Assembly (NCBI RefSeq): GCF_002453355.1 | Contig: NZ_DKGQ01000024.1 | Span: 1 to 35,652 of the forward strand | Direction: 5' to 3' | Source of the DNA: Psychrobacter sp. UBA6766 | GTDB taxonomy: Bacteria > Pseudomonadota > Gammaproteobacteria > Pseudomonadales > Moraxellaceae | DNA: 35,652 nucleotides | In this document: positions 9,246 to 18,700 of the stretch, one piece after another | How the letters are laid out: each line of letters opens with the position of its first letter | Position numbering within the stretch: position 1 is the stretch's first letter | The notes under the pieces: generated by a model | Told to the model about the DNA's origin: nothing | Database searches by the model: none | Seen by the model: the letters and a program-made list of their open reading frames with translations, nothing else | Translations under genes and position numbers: made by a program

Positions 9246-9330
9246 CCAGTTTTCTGAGAATACAGTCGCTTTAAAAACATTATTTTAAAAACAGATTAAA
9301 ATTTAAAACATTTATATACAAGGAATAGTT

Positions 9331-10518
9331 ATGAGTTTACCTGGATTAAATTTTCAGCTTGGCGAAGATATCGACGCTTTACGCGATATGGTACAGCAGT
9401 TTGCTGCCAACGAAATCGCTCCGCGTGCGGCTGAGATTGATAGTAGCGATGAGTTCCCGATGGACTTGTGGCAAAAAATGGGCGACATTGGTCTTCATGG
9501 TATTACCGTTCCTGAAGAATACGGTGGCTCTGACATGGGCTATGTCGCCCATATGGTGGCGATGGAAGAGATTAGCCGCGCGTCTGCCTCTGTAGCGCTG
9601 AGCTATGGTGCGCACTCTAACTTGTGTATCAATCAGCTTAAACGTAACGGCAATGAGGCTCAAAAGCAAAAATATCTACCAAAACTTATTAGCGGCGAAT
9701 TTGTCGGTGCACTCGCCATGAGTGAGCCTGGCGCTGGCTCAGATGTCGTTAGTATGAAGCTAAAAGCCGAAGAAAAAGACGGTCATTATGTGCTAAATGG
9801 TAGCAAAATGTGGATTACCAATGGTCCTGATGCCGATGTGATGGTGGTTTATGCCAAGACCAATCCAGAGCTTGGCGCTAAAGGCATGACCGCTTTTATC
9901 GTTGAAAAAGGCATGAAAGGTTTTGGTACGGCGCAAAAGCTAGACAAATTAGGCATGCGTGGTAGTCATACGGGCGAGATGACCTTTAATAATGTTGAAG
10001 TCCCTAAAGAAAATATCTTGGGAAATCTAAATGAGGGCGTAAAAGTCTTAATGAGTGGGCTTGATTATGAGCGCGCAGTATTGGCGGCGGGTCCCATCGG
10101 TATCATGCAAGCGGTGATGGACAATGTCGTTCCTTATATCCATGACCGAAAGCAGTTTGGGCAAGCGATAGGCGAGTTTCAGCTGATCCAAGGCAAAGTC
10201 GCCGATATGTATACTATCTTACAAGCAGGTCGCAGCTTTTTATATACCGTCGGTAAAAACCTCGATATGCTGGACAAACGTGGTGCAGGTCACAGCCGAG
10301 AAGTACGTAAAGATTGCGCCAGTGTAATTTTATGGTGCGCCGAAAAAGCCACGTGGATGGCAGGCGAAGGCATTCAAATCTTTGGCGGTAACGGTTATAC
10401 CAACGAGTATCCGCTTGGTCGTTACTGGCGCGATGCCAAGCTTTACGAGATTGGCGCAGGCACCAGTGAGATTCGCCGAATGCTGATTGGTCGTGAGCTG
10501 TTTAACGAAACTAAATAA
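9331..10518 (+). CDS. liuA: Isovaleryl-CoA dehydrogenase
   Basis: FAD-dependent oxidation of isovaleryl-CoA to 3-methylcrotonyl-CoA, the reaction that feeds MCC; electrons go to ETF. The 395-residue protein shows acyl-CoA dehydrogenase signatures (AMSEPGAGSD, GGNGYTNEYP). The catalytic base appears to be E247 in LDYERAVLAAGP, the special position used by isovaleryl-CoA dehydrogenases, while the usual glutamate near the C-terminus is replaced (EIGAGTSEIRR). This supports IVD over short- or medium-chain dehydrogenases. AAGGAAT precedes the ATG. Unlike Pseudomonas liuRABCDE, where liuA leads, here it is last in the cluster; a strong terminator follows. Confidence 0.94.
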   Translation: MSLPGLNFQLGEDIDALRDMVQQFAANEIAPRAAEIDSSDEFPMDLWQKMGDIGLHGITVPEEYGGSDMGYVAHMVAMEEISRASASVALSYGAHSNLCINQLKRNGNEAQKQKYLPKLISGEFVGALAMSEPGAGSDVVSMKLKAEEKDGHYVLNGSKMWITNGPDADVMVVYAKTNPELGAKGMTAFIVEKGMKGFGTAQKLDKLGMRGSHTGEMTFNNVEVPKENILGNLNEGVKVLMSGLDYERAVLAAGPIGIMQAVMDNVVPYIHDRKQFGQAIGEFQLIQGKVADMYTILQAGRSFLYTVGKNLDMLDKRGAGHSREVRKDCASVILWCAEKATWMAGEGIQIFGGNGYTNEYPLGRYWRDAKLYEIGAGTSEIRRMLIGRELFNETK

Positions 10519-10540
10519 AGCGTTTCGACATGAATAAAAA

Positions 10541-10570
10541 AGCAGGACGTTTTAAGCGTCCTGCTTTTTT
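10541..10570. terminator. Bidirectional terminator between liuA and coaX
   Basis: AGCAGGACG (10541-10549) pairs perfectly with CGTCCTGCT (10557-10565) across a 7-base loop; T7 follows on the plus strand and a run of T (A6 on plus) on the minus strand. It lies in the 80-base gap between convergent liuA and coaX and can serve both. Confidence 0.9.
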
Positions 10571-10598
10571 TATATTTATTCCACATAAACTTTAAAGA

Positions 10599-11327
10599 TT
10601 ATGACTGATTTTCATGATCAAAATAACGTGCTAACCCATTTAACAATAAATCATCGCGAAGCTTAACGGGTCGGTTGACGTGTTGAGCGATAATATTGGC
10701 ATCGCCGCCAGTCATAATCACCTCAAAGTTCGGATGACGCGTGCTAATTTCATTAATAGCACCGACGATGGACAATAAGATGCCGCGATGAACCGCGTCT
10801 TGAGTAGTGATACCTTGACCGACACTATCAAAGGTGCCGTTAGAGATAGTGATTTGTTTGGTGCCAGAAAATAATGACTCGCGTTGCAGATAAATACTTG
10901 GGAAAATATAACCGCCCAAATGTGTCGCGTGGTCTATCAAATCAATCGTCACTGCCGTACCACAGCCAATCACGCATTGGCGTTTGGTTTTATCAACAGC
11001 GCCAAGCATTTGTAGCCAGCGGTCGCAGCCAAGCTGCTCGTCGTTATAGGCGCTTTTCATCAATGGATAATTGGCATCGACATGGACAAATTCAAACGGG
11101 ATATTAAGTCGGCTTAATGTCTCTGAGACCTTTTTATTCAAGCCGTCACCAAGCACCGATGAGATGCCGATAAAATGCGGCGCATAACGCTCGAAGCGAT
11201 CGGTCAGGCCCATCAGTAATTCGGCAGGGGCTTGCAGATGCTGTTTGGCATCATGCGAGACGATTTGTCCGATATCATCAGTAAGCCAGTACTTAAGGCG
11301 GGTGTTGCCAAGATCAAGCCAGAGCAT
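10599..11327 (-). CDS. coaX: Type III pantothenate kinase
   Basis: Phosphorylates pantothenate, the first step of CoA synthesis. The 242-residue protein of the ASKHA fold has DLGNT (5-9) binding phosphate, G-C-DRW (100-104), and GCGTAVTIDL (121-130) followed by LGGYI, all hallmarks of CoaX. This type needs a monovalent cation and, unlike CoaA, is not inhibited by CoA in characterised cases. AAAGGAAT lies upstream of the ATG. It follows birA by 37 bases on the same strand, the arrangement seen in many Pseudomonas and Acinetobacter genomes, so the two are probably co-transcribed. Confidence 0.93.
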   Translation of the reverse strand: MLWLDLGNTRLKYWLTDDIGQIVSHDAKQHLQAPAELLMGLTDRFERYAPHFIGISSVLGDGLNKKVSETLSRLNIPFEFVHVDANYPLMKSAYNDEQLGCDRWLQMLGAVDKTKRQCVIGCGTAVTIDLIDHATHLGGYIFPSIYLQRESLFSGTKQITISNGTFDSVGQGITTQDAVHRGILLSIVGAINEISTRHPNFEVIMTGGDANIIAQHVNRPVKLRDDLLLNGLARYFDHENQS

Positions 11328-11364
11328 AAAATTCCTTTTATATAGTGCTCGTTAAATAAGCGGT

Positions 11365-12354
11365 TTAAACTTGTTGAATAACGTCGATGCGTCCGGTAAA
11401 AAGCGCTGAAATATTACCGTTATCTTGGCGCAATTGCAAACACCCGTGTGTATCAATCCCGCACGCATAACCAGTTAGCGTCTCAACATTGCCGTTATGC
11501 TCTTGAGTGACACGTAACCGCAGCCCTGCCAAGGCATCCATAGCATCAAACTGGGTCAAAAAACTGTCCAAATTATACGTCTGTCCAGTGGGTCTTTCTA
11601 AGCCTAAATGCTCAAAGCGCGTCATCGCTGCCATTAAGGCTTTACTCATTTGCTGATACAGCTCGCGTAAGCTTGGCAATTCACTTTTTGGCTGCTCTAA
11701 CGCTAATATTCGATTGATATCCTGCAAGCTAATCGCTTGGTAACTCATACCTTCGCACGTTTGCGCCGTCAGTTTCGGTGTTGCTTGAACATTGAGCCCT
11801 ACGCCCATCACGACCCCAACCAACTTTCCTGATTTTAATACGGGTTCTATCAAAATTCCCGCAAGTTTATGAAAGGGCAACGTTTGCTTTTCTTGTTTAT
11901 CCATCTCTGATTGACATAAATCTAATGCAGAATGATGCGAATAAAATCCCAAATCATTGGCCCATTTTACCCCAATTGGTGTCAGTTCTTGCTCGTGTAA
12001 TTGTGCGTTTAATGTTTGAATTACGGGCATTTTTGCCAGTTCAACGCCGATAATCAGTGACAATAAGCCGCTAATCGGCATATGAACTGGATGATATAAA
12101 GACAGATAGACATTGCCGCGTGGCGACTGCCAAGAGCGCCCATGTTGCCCGCGGCCTGCGCTTTGAGTCTCGGCAGTCAATAAATGCTTCTCACTGGCGT
12201 GCAACGCCCCGTCTTGTACCGCAGCGATAAGCTCACTATTGGTCGAGGCGCTAGTAGCAAGGTGACGATGGTTCAGTTCGGGTAAATGGTCAAGCGCTAA
12301 TGACTCGGACAAATAGGCAGGTAAAAAGTCAGATAACGGATTAATTGGCGGCAT
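11365..12354 (-). CDS. birA: Biotin--[acetyl-CoA-carboxylase] ligase, monofunctional
   Basis: Attaches biotin via biotinyl-AMP to carrier lysines such as the AccB protein and the LiuD K663 predicted here. The 329-residue protein has GRGQHGRSW (67-75), the biotinyl-AMP binding loop, and KWANDL (130-135). There is no room for, and no trace of, the N-terminal winged-helix DNA-binding domain of E. coli BirA, so it should not repress biotin genes. A roughly 50-residue stretch around 139-190 and the C-terminal domain are longer than in minimal ligases. The start at 12354 has no obvious Shine-Dalgarno sequence, so a somewhat different start is possible. Confidence 0.9.
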   Translation of the reverse strand: MPPINPLSDFLPAYLSESLALDHLPELNHRHLATSASTNSELIAAVQDGALHASEKHLLTAETQSAGRGQHGRSWQSPRGNVYLSLYHPVHMPISGLLSLIIGVELAKMPVIQTLNAQLHEQELTPIGVKWANDLGFYSHHSALDLCQSEMDKQEKQTLPFHKLAGILIEPVLKSGKLVGVVMGVGLNVQATPKLTAQTCEGMSYQAISLQDINRILALEQPKSELPSLRELYQQMSKALMAAMTRFEHLGLERPTGQTYNLDSFLTQFDAMDALAGLRLRVTQEHNGNVETLTGYACGIDTHGCLQLRQDNGNISALFTGRIDVIQQV

Positions 12355-12432
12355 AAGTTTCGTCGATGTGTTTAATATGGCATGGATAAACTTTGATATA
12401 CTGAGCGATTGTTACTCATTAAAAGTATAAAG

Positions 12433-12459
12433 TAGACAGCATAAAGGTCAGATTATAAT
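12433..12459 (+). promoter_or_regulatory. Possible sigma-70 promoter for the TauE/SafE gene
   Basis: TAGACA (12433-12438) and a perfect TATAAT (12454-12459) lie 15 bases apart, about 90 bases before the permease start, in the 195-base gap between divergent birA and the permease gene. The spacing is shorter than ideal. Confidence 0.4.
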
Positions 12460-12549
12460 TTGGCAAATGCGATTGAGAAGGTGATAAGCGAATGATTATA
12501 AGATTAAATAATTTCTATTAAAAAATAAGTACGACAGAAGGTCAATTCA

Positions 12550-13356
12550 ATGATGTTATATGTATGGTTTGTGATTGCAGGGGCGTTTGCAGGGGTTAGT
12601 GCGGGCCTGTTTGGCGTCGGAGGCGGCATGATTATTGTTCCAGCGTTGGTTTGGATTTTTGCAGCGTACAACTTTTCGCCAGAAGTGGTGACGCATTTGG
12701 CCATCGGTACTTCGCTTGCCACCATTGTCGTGACTTCAATCAGCTCGCTCACGGCACATAATAAGCGCGGCGGTGTGCGCTGGGAAGTTTGGCGCAAAAT
12801 GGCATTGGGCTTGGTCATCGGTAGCTTAGTTGGTGCGGGTATCGCCGATATGATTGATGGAAAAGTGCTGCAAGCCATCATCGGCGTTGGGGCATTATTG
12901 GTCGCTTTAAAGATGCTGTTTTTATCTAACAGAGAGCAGCTCGGCAAACCATTACCATCTGCTGGTGTACAGTTTGGCGCAGGAACTGGCATTGGAATGG
13001 CGTCGTCTATCTTTGGGATTGGCGGTGGCAGCTTGACTGTACCGTTTTTAAACTGGGCAGGACTACCGATGAAGCAATCGGTCGGCACCTCGGCCGCTTG
13101 CGGTTTGCCAATTGCCGTCGCAGGTGCGATAGGCTTCGCATGGTTTGGTCAAGACGTCGCCAATTTGCCTGAGGGCACGATAGGTTTTGTTCATGTCACG
13201 GGCTTTTTATGTATTTCCGTTGCCAGTTTTGCAATGGCAAAAGTCGGCGCCAAACTCGCCCACGTGCTGCCTGCGCTGACGCTTAAGCGTGCTTTTGGAG
13301 TGTTGTTATTGTTTGCGGGCGGGCAGTTATTGCTAAGTGGGATTGGGATGATTTAA
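12550..13356 (+). CDS. TauE/SafE family sulfite/sulfonate-type permease
   Basis: Predicted inner-membrane transporter of the TauE/SafE (TSUP) family, members of which move sulfite, sulfoacetate or other organosulfur anions; the substrate here is unknown. The 268-residue protein has about eight hydrophobic helices arranged as an internal duplication: FAGVSAGLFGVGGGMIIVP near the N-terminus is echoed by GIGMASSIFGIGGGSLTVP in the second half, the family's glycine-rich signature. AGAAGG lies about 10 bases before the ATG at 12550; ATG 12553 is an equal alternative. It stands alone between the divergent birA operon and a phosphatase gene 254 bases downstream. Confidence 0.88.
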   Translation: MMLYVWFVIAGAFAGVSAGLFGVGGGMIIVPALVWIFAAYNFSPEVVTHLAIGTSLATIVVTSISSLTAHNKRGGVRWEVWRKMALGLVIGSLVGAGIADMIDGKVLQAIIGVGALLVALKMLFLSNREQLGKPLPSAGVQFGAGTGIGMASSIFGIGGGSLTVPFLNWAGLPMKQSVGTSAACGLPIAVAGAIGFAWFGQDVANLPEGTIGFVHVTGFLCISVASFAMAKVGAKLAHVLPALTLKRAFGVLLLFAGGQLLLSGIGMI

Positions 13357-13470
13357 GTTTGATTTAGAGAATTATTTCGATTGAATAAAACCAATAATTA
13401 TTAGGCAGATCGAAAATTGTCATAATGAATAATACTATACATATGCTCAGTCGTTTGTGATAATATTTTG

Positions 13471-13580
13471 CTTAACTCTGTCGGGTTAAGTCAGTAATAT
13501 TAATAAATGAGAGTGATGATCATGGAAGGTCATCATTAAAGGCAGTTATTAAAAAACCACGAGGCCTACTGACAATAGGC
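13471..13580 (+). promoter_or_regulatory. Dyad-rich leader before the PhoD-like gene
   Basis: Three inverted repeats occur in the 254-base gap before the phosphatase: CTTAAC-N8-GTTAAG (13471-13490), a TGATGA/TCATCA pair around 13514-13536, and GCCTA-N7-TAGGC (13564-13580), the last ending 30 bases before the start codon. They may be an operator and leader hairpins. I could not identify a convincing Pho box. Confidence 0.35.
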
Positions 13581-13610
13581 TACTCCATACAGTACAAGGA
13601 AGGACTGACC

Positions 13611-15581
13611 ATGAGCAATCAAGATGATAAAACCACAAAAGTGGCCGTCAATGAAGAAAGTGACACAAATACAGTGACGGAAAAAAAAGTTATTCATAAT
13701 GTTTTTATTGATACGTTAGAAAAACCGATTAATACGCCTCTTTCTAGACCTCCTGTTGATCCCAGTTTGTCCCAACAATCCGATAGTAATGTTCAAGGCA
13801 ATGATCAAAATCTTGATCAGGATAAGTCGAGTCTTAATAGACGCCGCTTTATGAAAGGTTTTGGTACCATAGGCGTGACGGCTATAGGAGCCAGTAGCTT
13901 AGGCTTAGTAGGATGTGGCTCTGACGATGATGGCTTTAATCCGGAAATTGGTGAGACCGTTAGTTTTGATCATGGCGTTGCCAGTGGTGATCCTTTATCT
14001 GATCGAATTATCTTGTGGACACGAGTGACCCCGCAAAAAACGGGTTCGCAAAAATTCACCGTTAAGTGGTTTATATCGCGTAATCAGCAAATGACCGATG
14101 TGATTAAGCAAGGGGAAGTCATCACGAGCGCGGTAAAAGATTACACGGTTAAGGTCGACGTTGATAGCTTACAACCTAATACGGTTTATTATTATCAATT
14201 TGCAGTGGGCAAAAAGGTAAGTCGTGTTGGCAAAACAAAGACCTTACCCGTGGGTAAAGTCAATCAAGTCAAGATGGCTGTTTTTAGCTGTGCCAATTAC
14301 CCAGCAGGATTTTTTCATGTTTATGCGGATGCTGCTAAGCGTCATGATTTAGATGTTTTAATCCATCTAGGCGATTATATTTATGAGTATGGCCGAACTA
14401 CTACCGATGCTGAAGGCAATACTGTACCAGCCTATGCTTCGGCAAACGCGGCGGCCATAGATCGTGAAGTCCAGCCAGCTCAGGAAGCCTTTACTCTCAG
14501 CAGCTATCGCACCCGTTATGCTCAATATAAGACAGATCCAGATTTGCAAGATCTGCATGCTATTGCGCCAATGATTGCGGTATGGGACGATCATGAGCTG
14601 GCAAATGATACCTATCAAGATGGCGCTGACAATCATCAGCCTAGTAAAGAAGGCAGCTGGGATGCTCGTAAACTAGAAGCCGTGACCGCTTACCATGAGT
14701 GGATGCCGATACGCCCTAGTGAGTCACAAAGTAAGATCTATCGTAGCTTCGAGTTTGGTGATCTATTGAGTCTAAACATGTTGGACACTCGCGTCATTGG
14801 GCGTGATAAACAGCTTAATTATGTCGATTTTATTAAACCAGATAGTTTGTTGGGCTTTTCTATTGATACCGATGCTTTTAGAGCAGCTACTAACAATAGT
14901 AGTAGGGAGCTATTAGGACTTAGCCAAAGCAACTGGCTGGTTAGTCAAATGCAACAATCAACAGCTAAATGGCAAGTGCTAGGACAACAAATTCTGATGG
15001 GTCGTATGGACATTCCAGCGCCTGTGATTCTAAATCTTGCTGATCCTAGGCTTGGACTTGATATTAATGCTTATCTAACTTTAGTGAATACAGCTCAAAC
15101 CAGGCCGCAAGATTTAACTGATGTAGACAAAGCTAATTTAGCACAGCCTGCAATCCCTTATAACATCGATGCTTGGGACGGTTATGGCTCAGCACGTCAA
15201 AGGGTATTGACGGCGGCTAGAAGCTACAATAAGAATTTAGTGGTACTAGCAGGAGATTCGCATAATGCATGGGCGAATAATCTAACTACGGATGACGGTA
15301 TACCAGTTGGCGTTGAGTTTGCCACGAGCTCTGTGAGCTCACCAGGCTTTGAAGAGTACATTCCTAATCCACCAGAACAGGTAAAAGCAGTACTAACTCA
15401 ACTAATAGAGGGTTTAAAATATATGAATCCTAGTGAGCGTGGCTATATGGCGATTACCGTTACTCCAGAGTCCTGTCAGTCGGAATGGATATTTGTCAGT
15501 GACATTCTTAGACAAACTTATAGCAGTAGAGTGGAGCAAACGTTAAAAGTGGTGGCGGGTGAAAATAAACTAAGTGTCTAG
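13611..15581 (+). CDS. PhoD-like alkaline phosphatase/phosphodiesterase, Tat lipoprotein
   Basis: Predicted exported metallophosphoesterase of the PhoD family, releasing phosphate from organic phosphoesters. In the 656-residue protein a 76-residue polar N-terminal extension precedes a twin-arginine signal RRRFMK (77-82), a hydrophobic segment and the lipobox GLVGC with C102, so it is probably folded in the cytoplasm, exported by Tat and lipidated. The PhoD N-domain follows (DHGVASGDPLSDRIILWTRV), then metal-site motifs LIHLGDYIYEYG, WDDHELANDTYQ and GDSHNAWANN. The long extension is supported by a strong AAGGAAGGA site before ATG 13611 and no internal start ahead of the twin arginine. A terminator follows the stop. 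Confidence 0.9.
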   Translation: MSNQDDKTTKVAVNEESDTNTVTEKKVIHNVFIDTLEKPINTPLSRPPVDPSLSQQSDSNVQGNDQNLDQDKSSLNRRRFMKGFGTIGVTAIGASSLGLVGCGSDDDGFNPEIGETVSFDHGVASGDPLSDRIILWTRVTPQKTGSQKFTVKWFISRNQQMTDVIKQGEVITSAVKDYTVKVDVDSLQPNTVYYYQFAVGKKVSRVGKTKTLPVGKVNQVKMAVFSCANYPAGFFHVYADAAKRHDLDVLIHLGDYIYEYGRTTTDAEGNTVPAYASANAAAIDREVQPAQEAFTLSSYRTRYAQYKTDPDLQDLHAIAPMIAVWDDHELANDTYQDGADNHQPSKEGSWDARKLEAVTAYHEWMPIRPSESQSKIYRSFEFGDLLSLNMLDTRVIGRDKQLNYVDFIKPDSLLGFSIDTDAFRAATNNSSRELLGLSQSNWLVSQMQQSTAKWQVLGQQILMGRMDIPAPVILNLADPRLGLDINAYLTLVNTAQTRPQDLTDVDKANLAQPAIPYNIDAWDGYGSARQRVLTAARSYNKNLVVLAGDSHNAWANNLTTDDGIPVGVEFATSSVSSPGFEEYIPNPPEQVKAVLTQLIEGLKYMNPSERGYMAITVTPESCQSEWIFVSDILRQTYSSRVEQTLKVVAGENKLSV

Positions 15582-15622
15582 GTACTCTTTTAATTCCTGT
15601 TAATGATTTAACAATTCACGAT

Positions 15623-15657
15623 AAAGCGCTCATCTCCAAAAGAGATGAGCGCTTTTT
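15623..15657 (+). terminator. Rho-independent terminator after the PhoD-like gene
   Basis: AAAGCGCTCATCTC (15623-15636) pairs perfectly with GAGATGAGCGCTTT (15642-15655) over a 5-base loop and ends in T5. Confidence 0.92.
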
Positions 15658-15761
15658 ATATCATTACTTAAAAGTTCGAATTCAGACAATACAAACCCTA
15701 AAAACTCATCACAATTTGCGGTAGAATAGCCGCCTGTTTTTGCTAAGTTTATCGATCCTTC

Positions 15762-18700
15762 ATGCGTCTAAAATCTCTCAAGCTGGCAGGCTTTAAATCC
15801 TTTGCCAATCCCACAACTTTTACCTTTCGACATGGCATTACCGCCATTGTCGGCCCAAACGGCTGCGGCAAATCCAACGTCATTGATGCCATTCGTTGGG
15901 TGCTGGGAGAGACCTCGGCTAAGCAGCTGCGTGGTGGGGCGATGAGTGATGTTATCTTTGCAGGTACGCAAGATAAAGCCGCCAAAAGCGTTGCCAGTGT
16001 CGAGCTGACCTTTGAGCATACGCAAGACGAGCAGACGGGAATTCGCCATGAATTTAATCTCTATCAAGAGTTGGCAGTCCGCCGTCAAGTAAATTTGGAT
16101 GGCCGCTCAGATTACTTTATCAATGGCACGCGTTGTCGTCGCCGTGATGTGGTCGATGTGTTTTTGGGAACAGGGCTGGGCGCGCGCAGTTATGCCGTGA
16201 TCGAACAAGGCATGATTGGGCGAATTGTTGACTCTAGCCCGTTGCAGCTGCGAGAATTTATCGAAGAAGCCGCTGGCGTTTCTCGTTATCAAGCGCGCCG
16301 TGAAGAGACGCAAAAGAAGCTTGAGAGGACTCAAGATAATTTAGCCCGTCTGCACGATATGCAAAGCGAGCTGATTAGCCAACAAAAGCGGCTGGCCAAG
16401 CAAGCTGCCAGTGCTGAGCGTTATGAAGAGCTGGCGCTAGCGCTTGCTGATATCAAGCAGCAACTTGCCATTCAGCAGTTATATCAAGCCAAGTACTATC
16501 AGCAGCAGCAAAAAATTGCCCATGAGCGCAGTGTCAATGAAGTCGCCACACTGCAAGCCAGTTATGAAACCCTAAAAGCCAAACAAGATAAGCTTGCCGC
16601 TCATATCAATCAAGAGCAGTGGCTCAAAGATGATGCGCAAAGCTCGCATTATCAGCAACAATTAAGCTATCAACAAGCAGAACATCAGTTAGGTGATGCT
16701 AAATCACAATTAAGCACCATCGCGCAGCAACTTGCCAATTTAGAGCAGCAGCGCGGACAAGCAGTCGATGAAATTGAGCGTTTAAAATCTGAGCAAGCCG
16801 AGCAGCAAAATGTACTAGATATATTGCGGCCACAGCTTAGCGAGCTTAACAATAAACGTGAGTCGCATAAACGCAATGAGCAACCGATGCAGCGCGCCTA
16901 CCATGACGCGCAAAACCAGCTATCGCGCCTGCAAGATAAAGCGCGCATCCTTGAGCAGCAGCAAGTCATTAATAGCCAAGCGCAAAAACGCCAGCAGCAA
17001 AATCATGAGAAATGGCAGCGCCGTCAGCAGAACTGGCAGAGTTTATGGCAGCAATTACAACAGTCACTATCACCTATTAATGCTGTTGATGGACATGAGA
17101 AAAGTGGTGCGAACGGTTTACAGCAGACGTTAGATGCGCAGGTGACTGAGCTAAATAAACAGTTGCAGCAGATTGAGCGCCAACAAGATAGCGTTGATGA
17201 GCGATTATCAGAGTTGCAACCGCAAGCGCATGAGTTACAGCAACGTTTGCATACGCAGCAGCGCGCGCTAAGCGAGGATGAAAAACGTCATGCGGTATTG
17301 GCAAGTGAACACGATACCTTGCATCAGATATTGCATCCAAAACCCTTGCCAAAGCCTCAACAGCAGGCAGGTGTAAAAGCTGATGACGTTAAGGCCTGGG
17401 GTGGAAACAACTCAGTCATTAGTCATGACGACTTAACCATCACAACCTTGCGCGAGCAGATTGAGCTAAGTGCAAAAGGTCAGGAGCACGCAGAGCTACT
17501 TGATAGCGTATTGGCGTTATGGCTGGATAGCCATGTACTGGTTTCTAATCAATTTTCTAATCAATCGGACAACGGAAAGAGTAATGATAACTTCCAGAAG
17601 TCAGACAGCTTATGGCAGGCGCTTGAACATGATTTATCGACTTTGTTTACTTACCAAGGCGCACAAAATGAGATTAATAGTCCTAGTAGCAAAGGAAAAT
17701 CAGCAGAAATAGGTCATAGTTTATGGCTATCTGCTAAGCAAAATGTTAAAAATTCAAAACCATTTATTGGTAATTTGCCAGGTCACTTAACGGATGAAGT
17801 ACTGTCTTTATCAGAGCTGATTACTGCACCGAATTTAACGCTTTGGCAACAGTGTTATTTATATACTGCTCAATCTGAAATGACGAATAAGCAAACGCTT
17901 GAAACGCTTAGCGAGATTTTAAAAGTATTGCCGTCGTCAGCCGCTTTACTTACGACTGATGGCTGGCTTATCAGTCGTCGAGGTACGATTAATCTAAGCA
18001 AATTTGCTGGTACACAAAAAGGTCAAAATGATGGTAATAGTCAATTTTTAAGCCAGCGTTTACAGCAGCGTAACCGTTTGCAAGAATTAGAAGCGTTGCT
18101 TGATGAGTTGGAAAGTAAAATACAGAATCAGCAAAAGACTATTGCTGAGCACCAGCGCAACTATGATGCGCTCAATATTAGCTTAGAAGAAACGCGCGCT
18201 CAAGCTCAGCAATTGACCCGTAATAAACATCAATATCAGCAAAAACTCATTACTGAGCGCGCCAACGCTGAACGCCTGCAAGCGGACAGTCAGCGTTTAA
18301 ATGATGACAAAACCGCTCTTGAACAAGAGCAGGAAGAGCTTGAACAAGAACAAAATGCGCTCAATCTAGAGAAGCAAAATATCGCAAGCGAAATAGCAGT
18401 TCTAACACCGCAAATAGCCGATGCGCGTGCGTTAAGTCAGCAATTGCAGTCCGAGCGTAGTGAGCTAAATCGTGCGCGGCAGGCAGATGATGATGCTTGG
18501 CAAGCATTGCAGCTTCGTATCCAACAAAGCGAGATACGATTAGAGCATAGCGTGAGCAGTCTTGGGCGCGCAACCGAGCAGCATAAACAGTCGCTGAAAA
18601 GCGAGCAAAATCTAAATGCAAATCATGAACAGCAACAAAATAAATTACCCGCCCTGCAAGAAGCGTTACAAATTGCGCAGACAGCGTGCGATGAGCAGCA

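Noticed and set aside
12504..13088. 194-codon open frame antisense to the permease gene
   Set aside because: It mirrors the glycine-rich permease reading frame; its proline/threonine-rich product and absent ribosome-binding site mark it as a shadow.
13440..13500. Possible PhoB box before the PhoD-like gene
   Set aside because: CTGTC followed by GTCAG is present, but not two CTGTCAT-like repeats at 11-base spacing.
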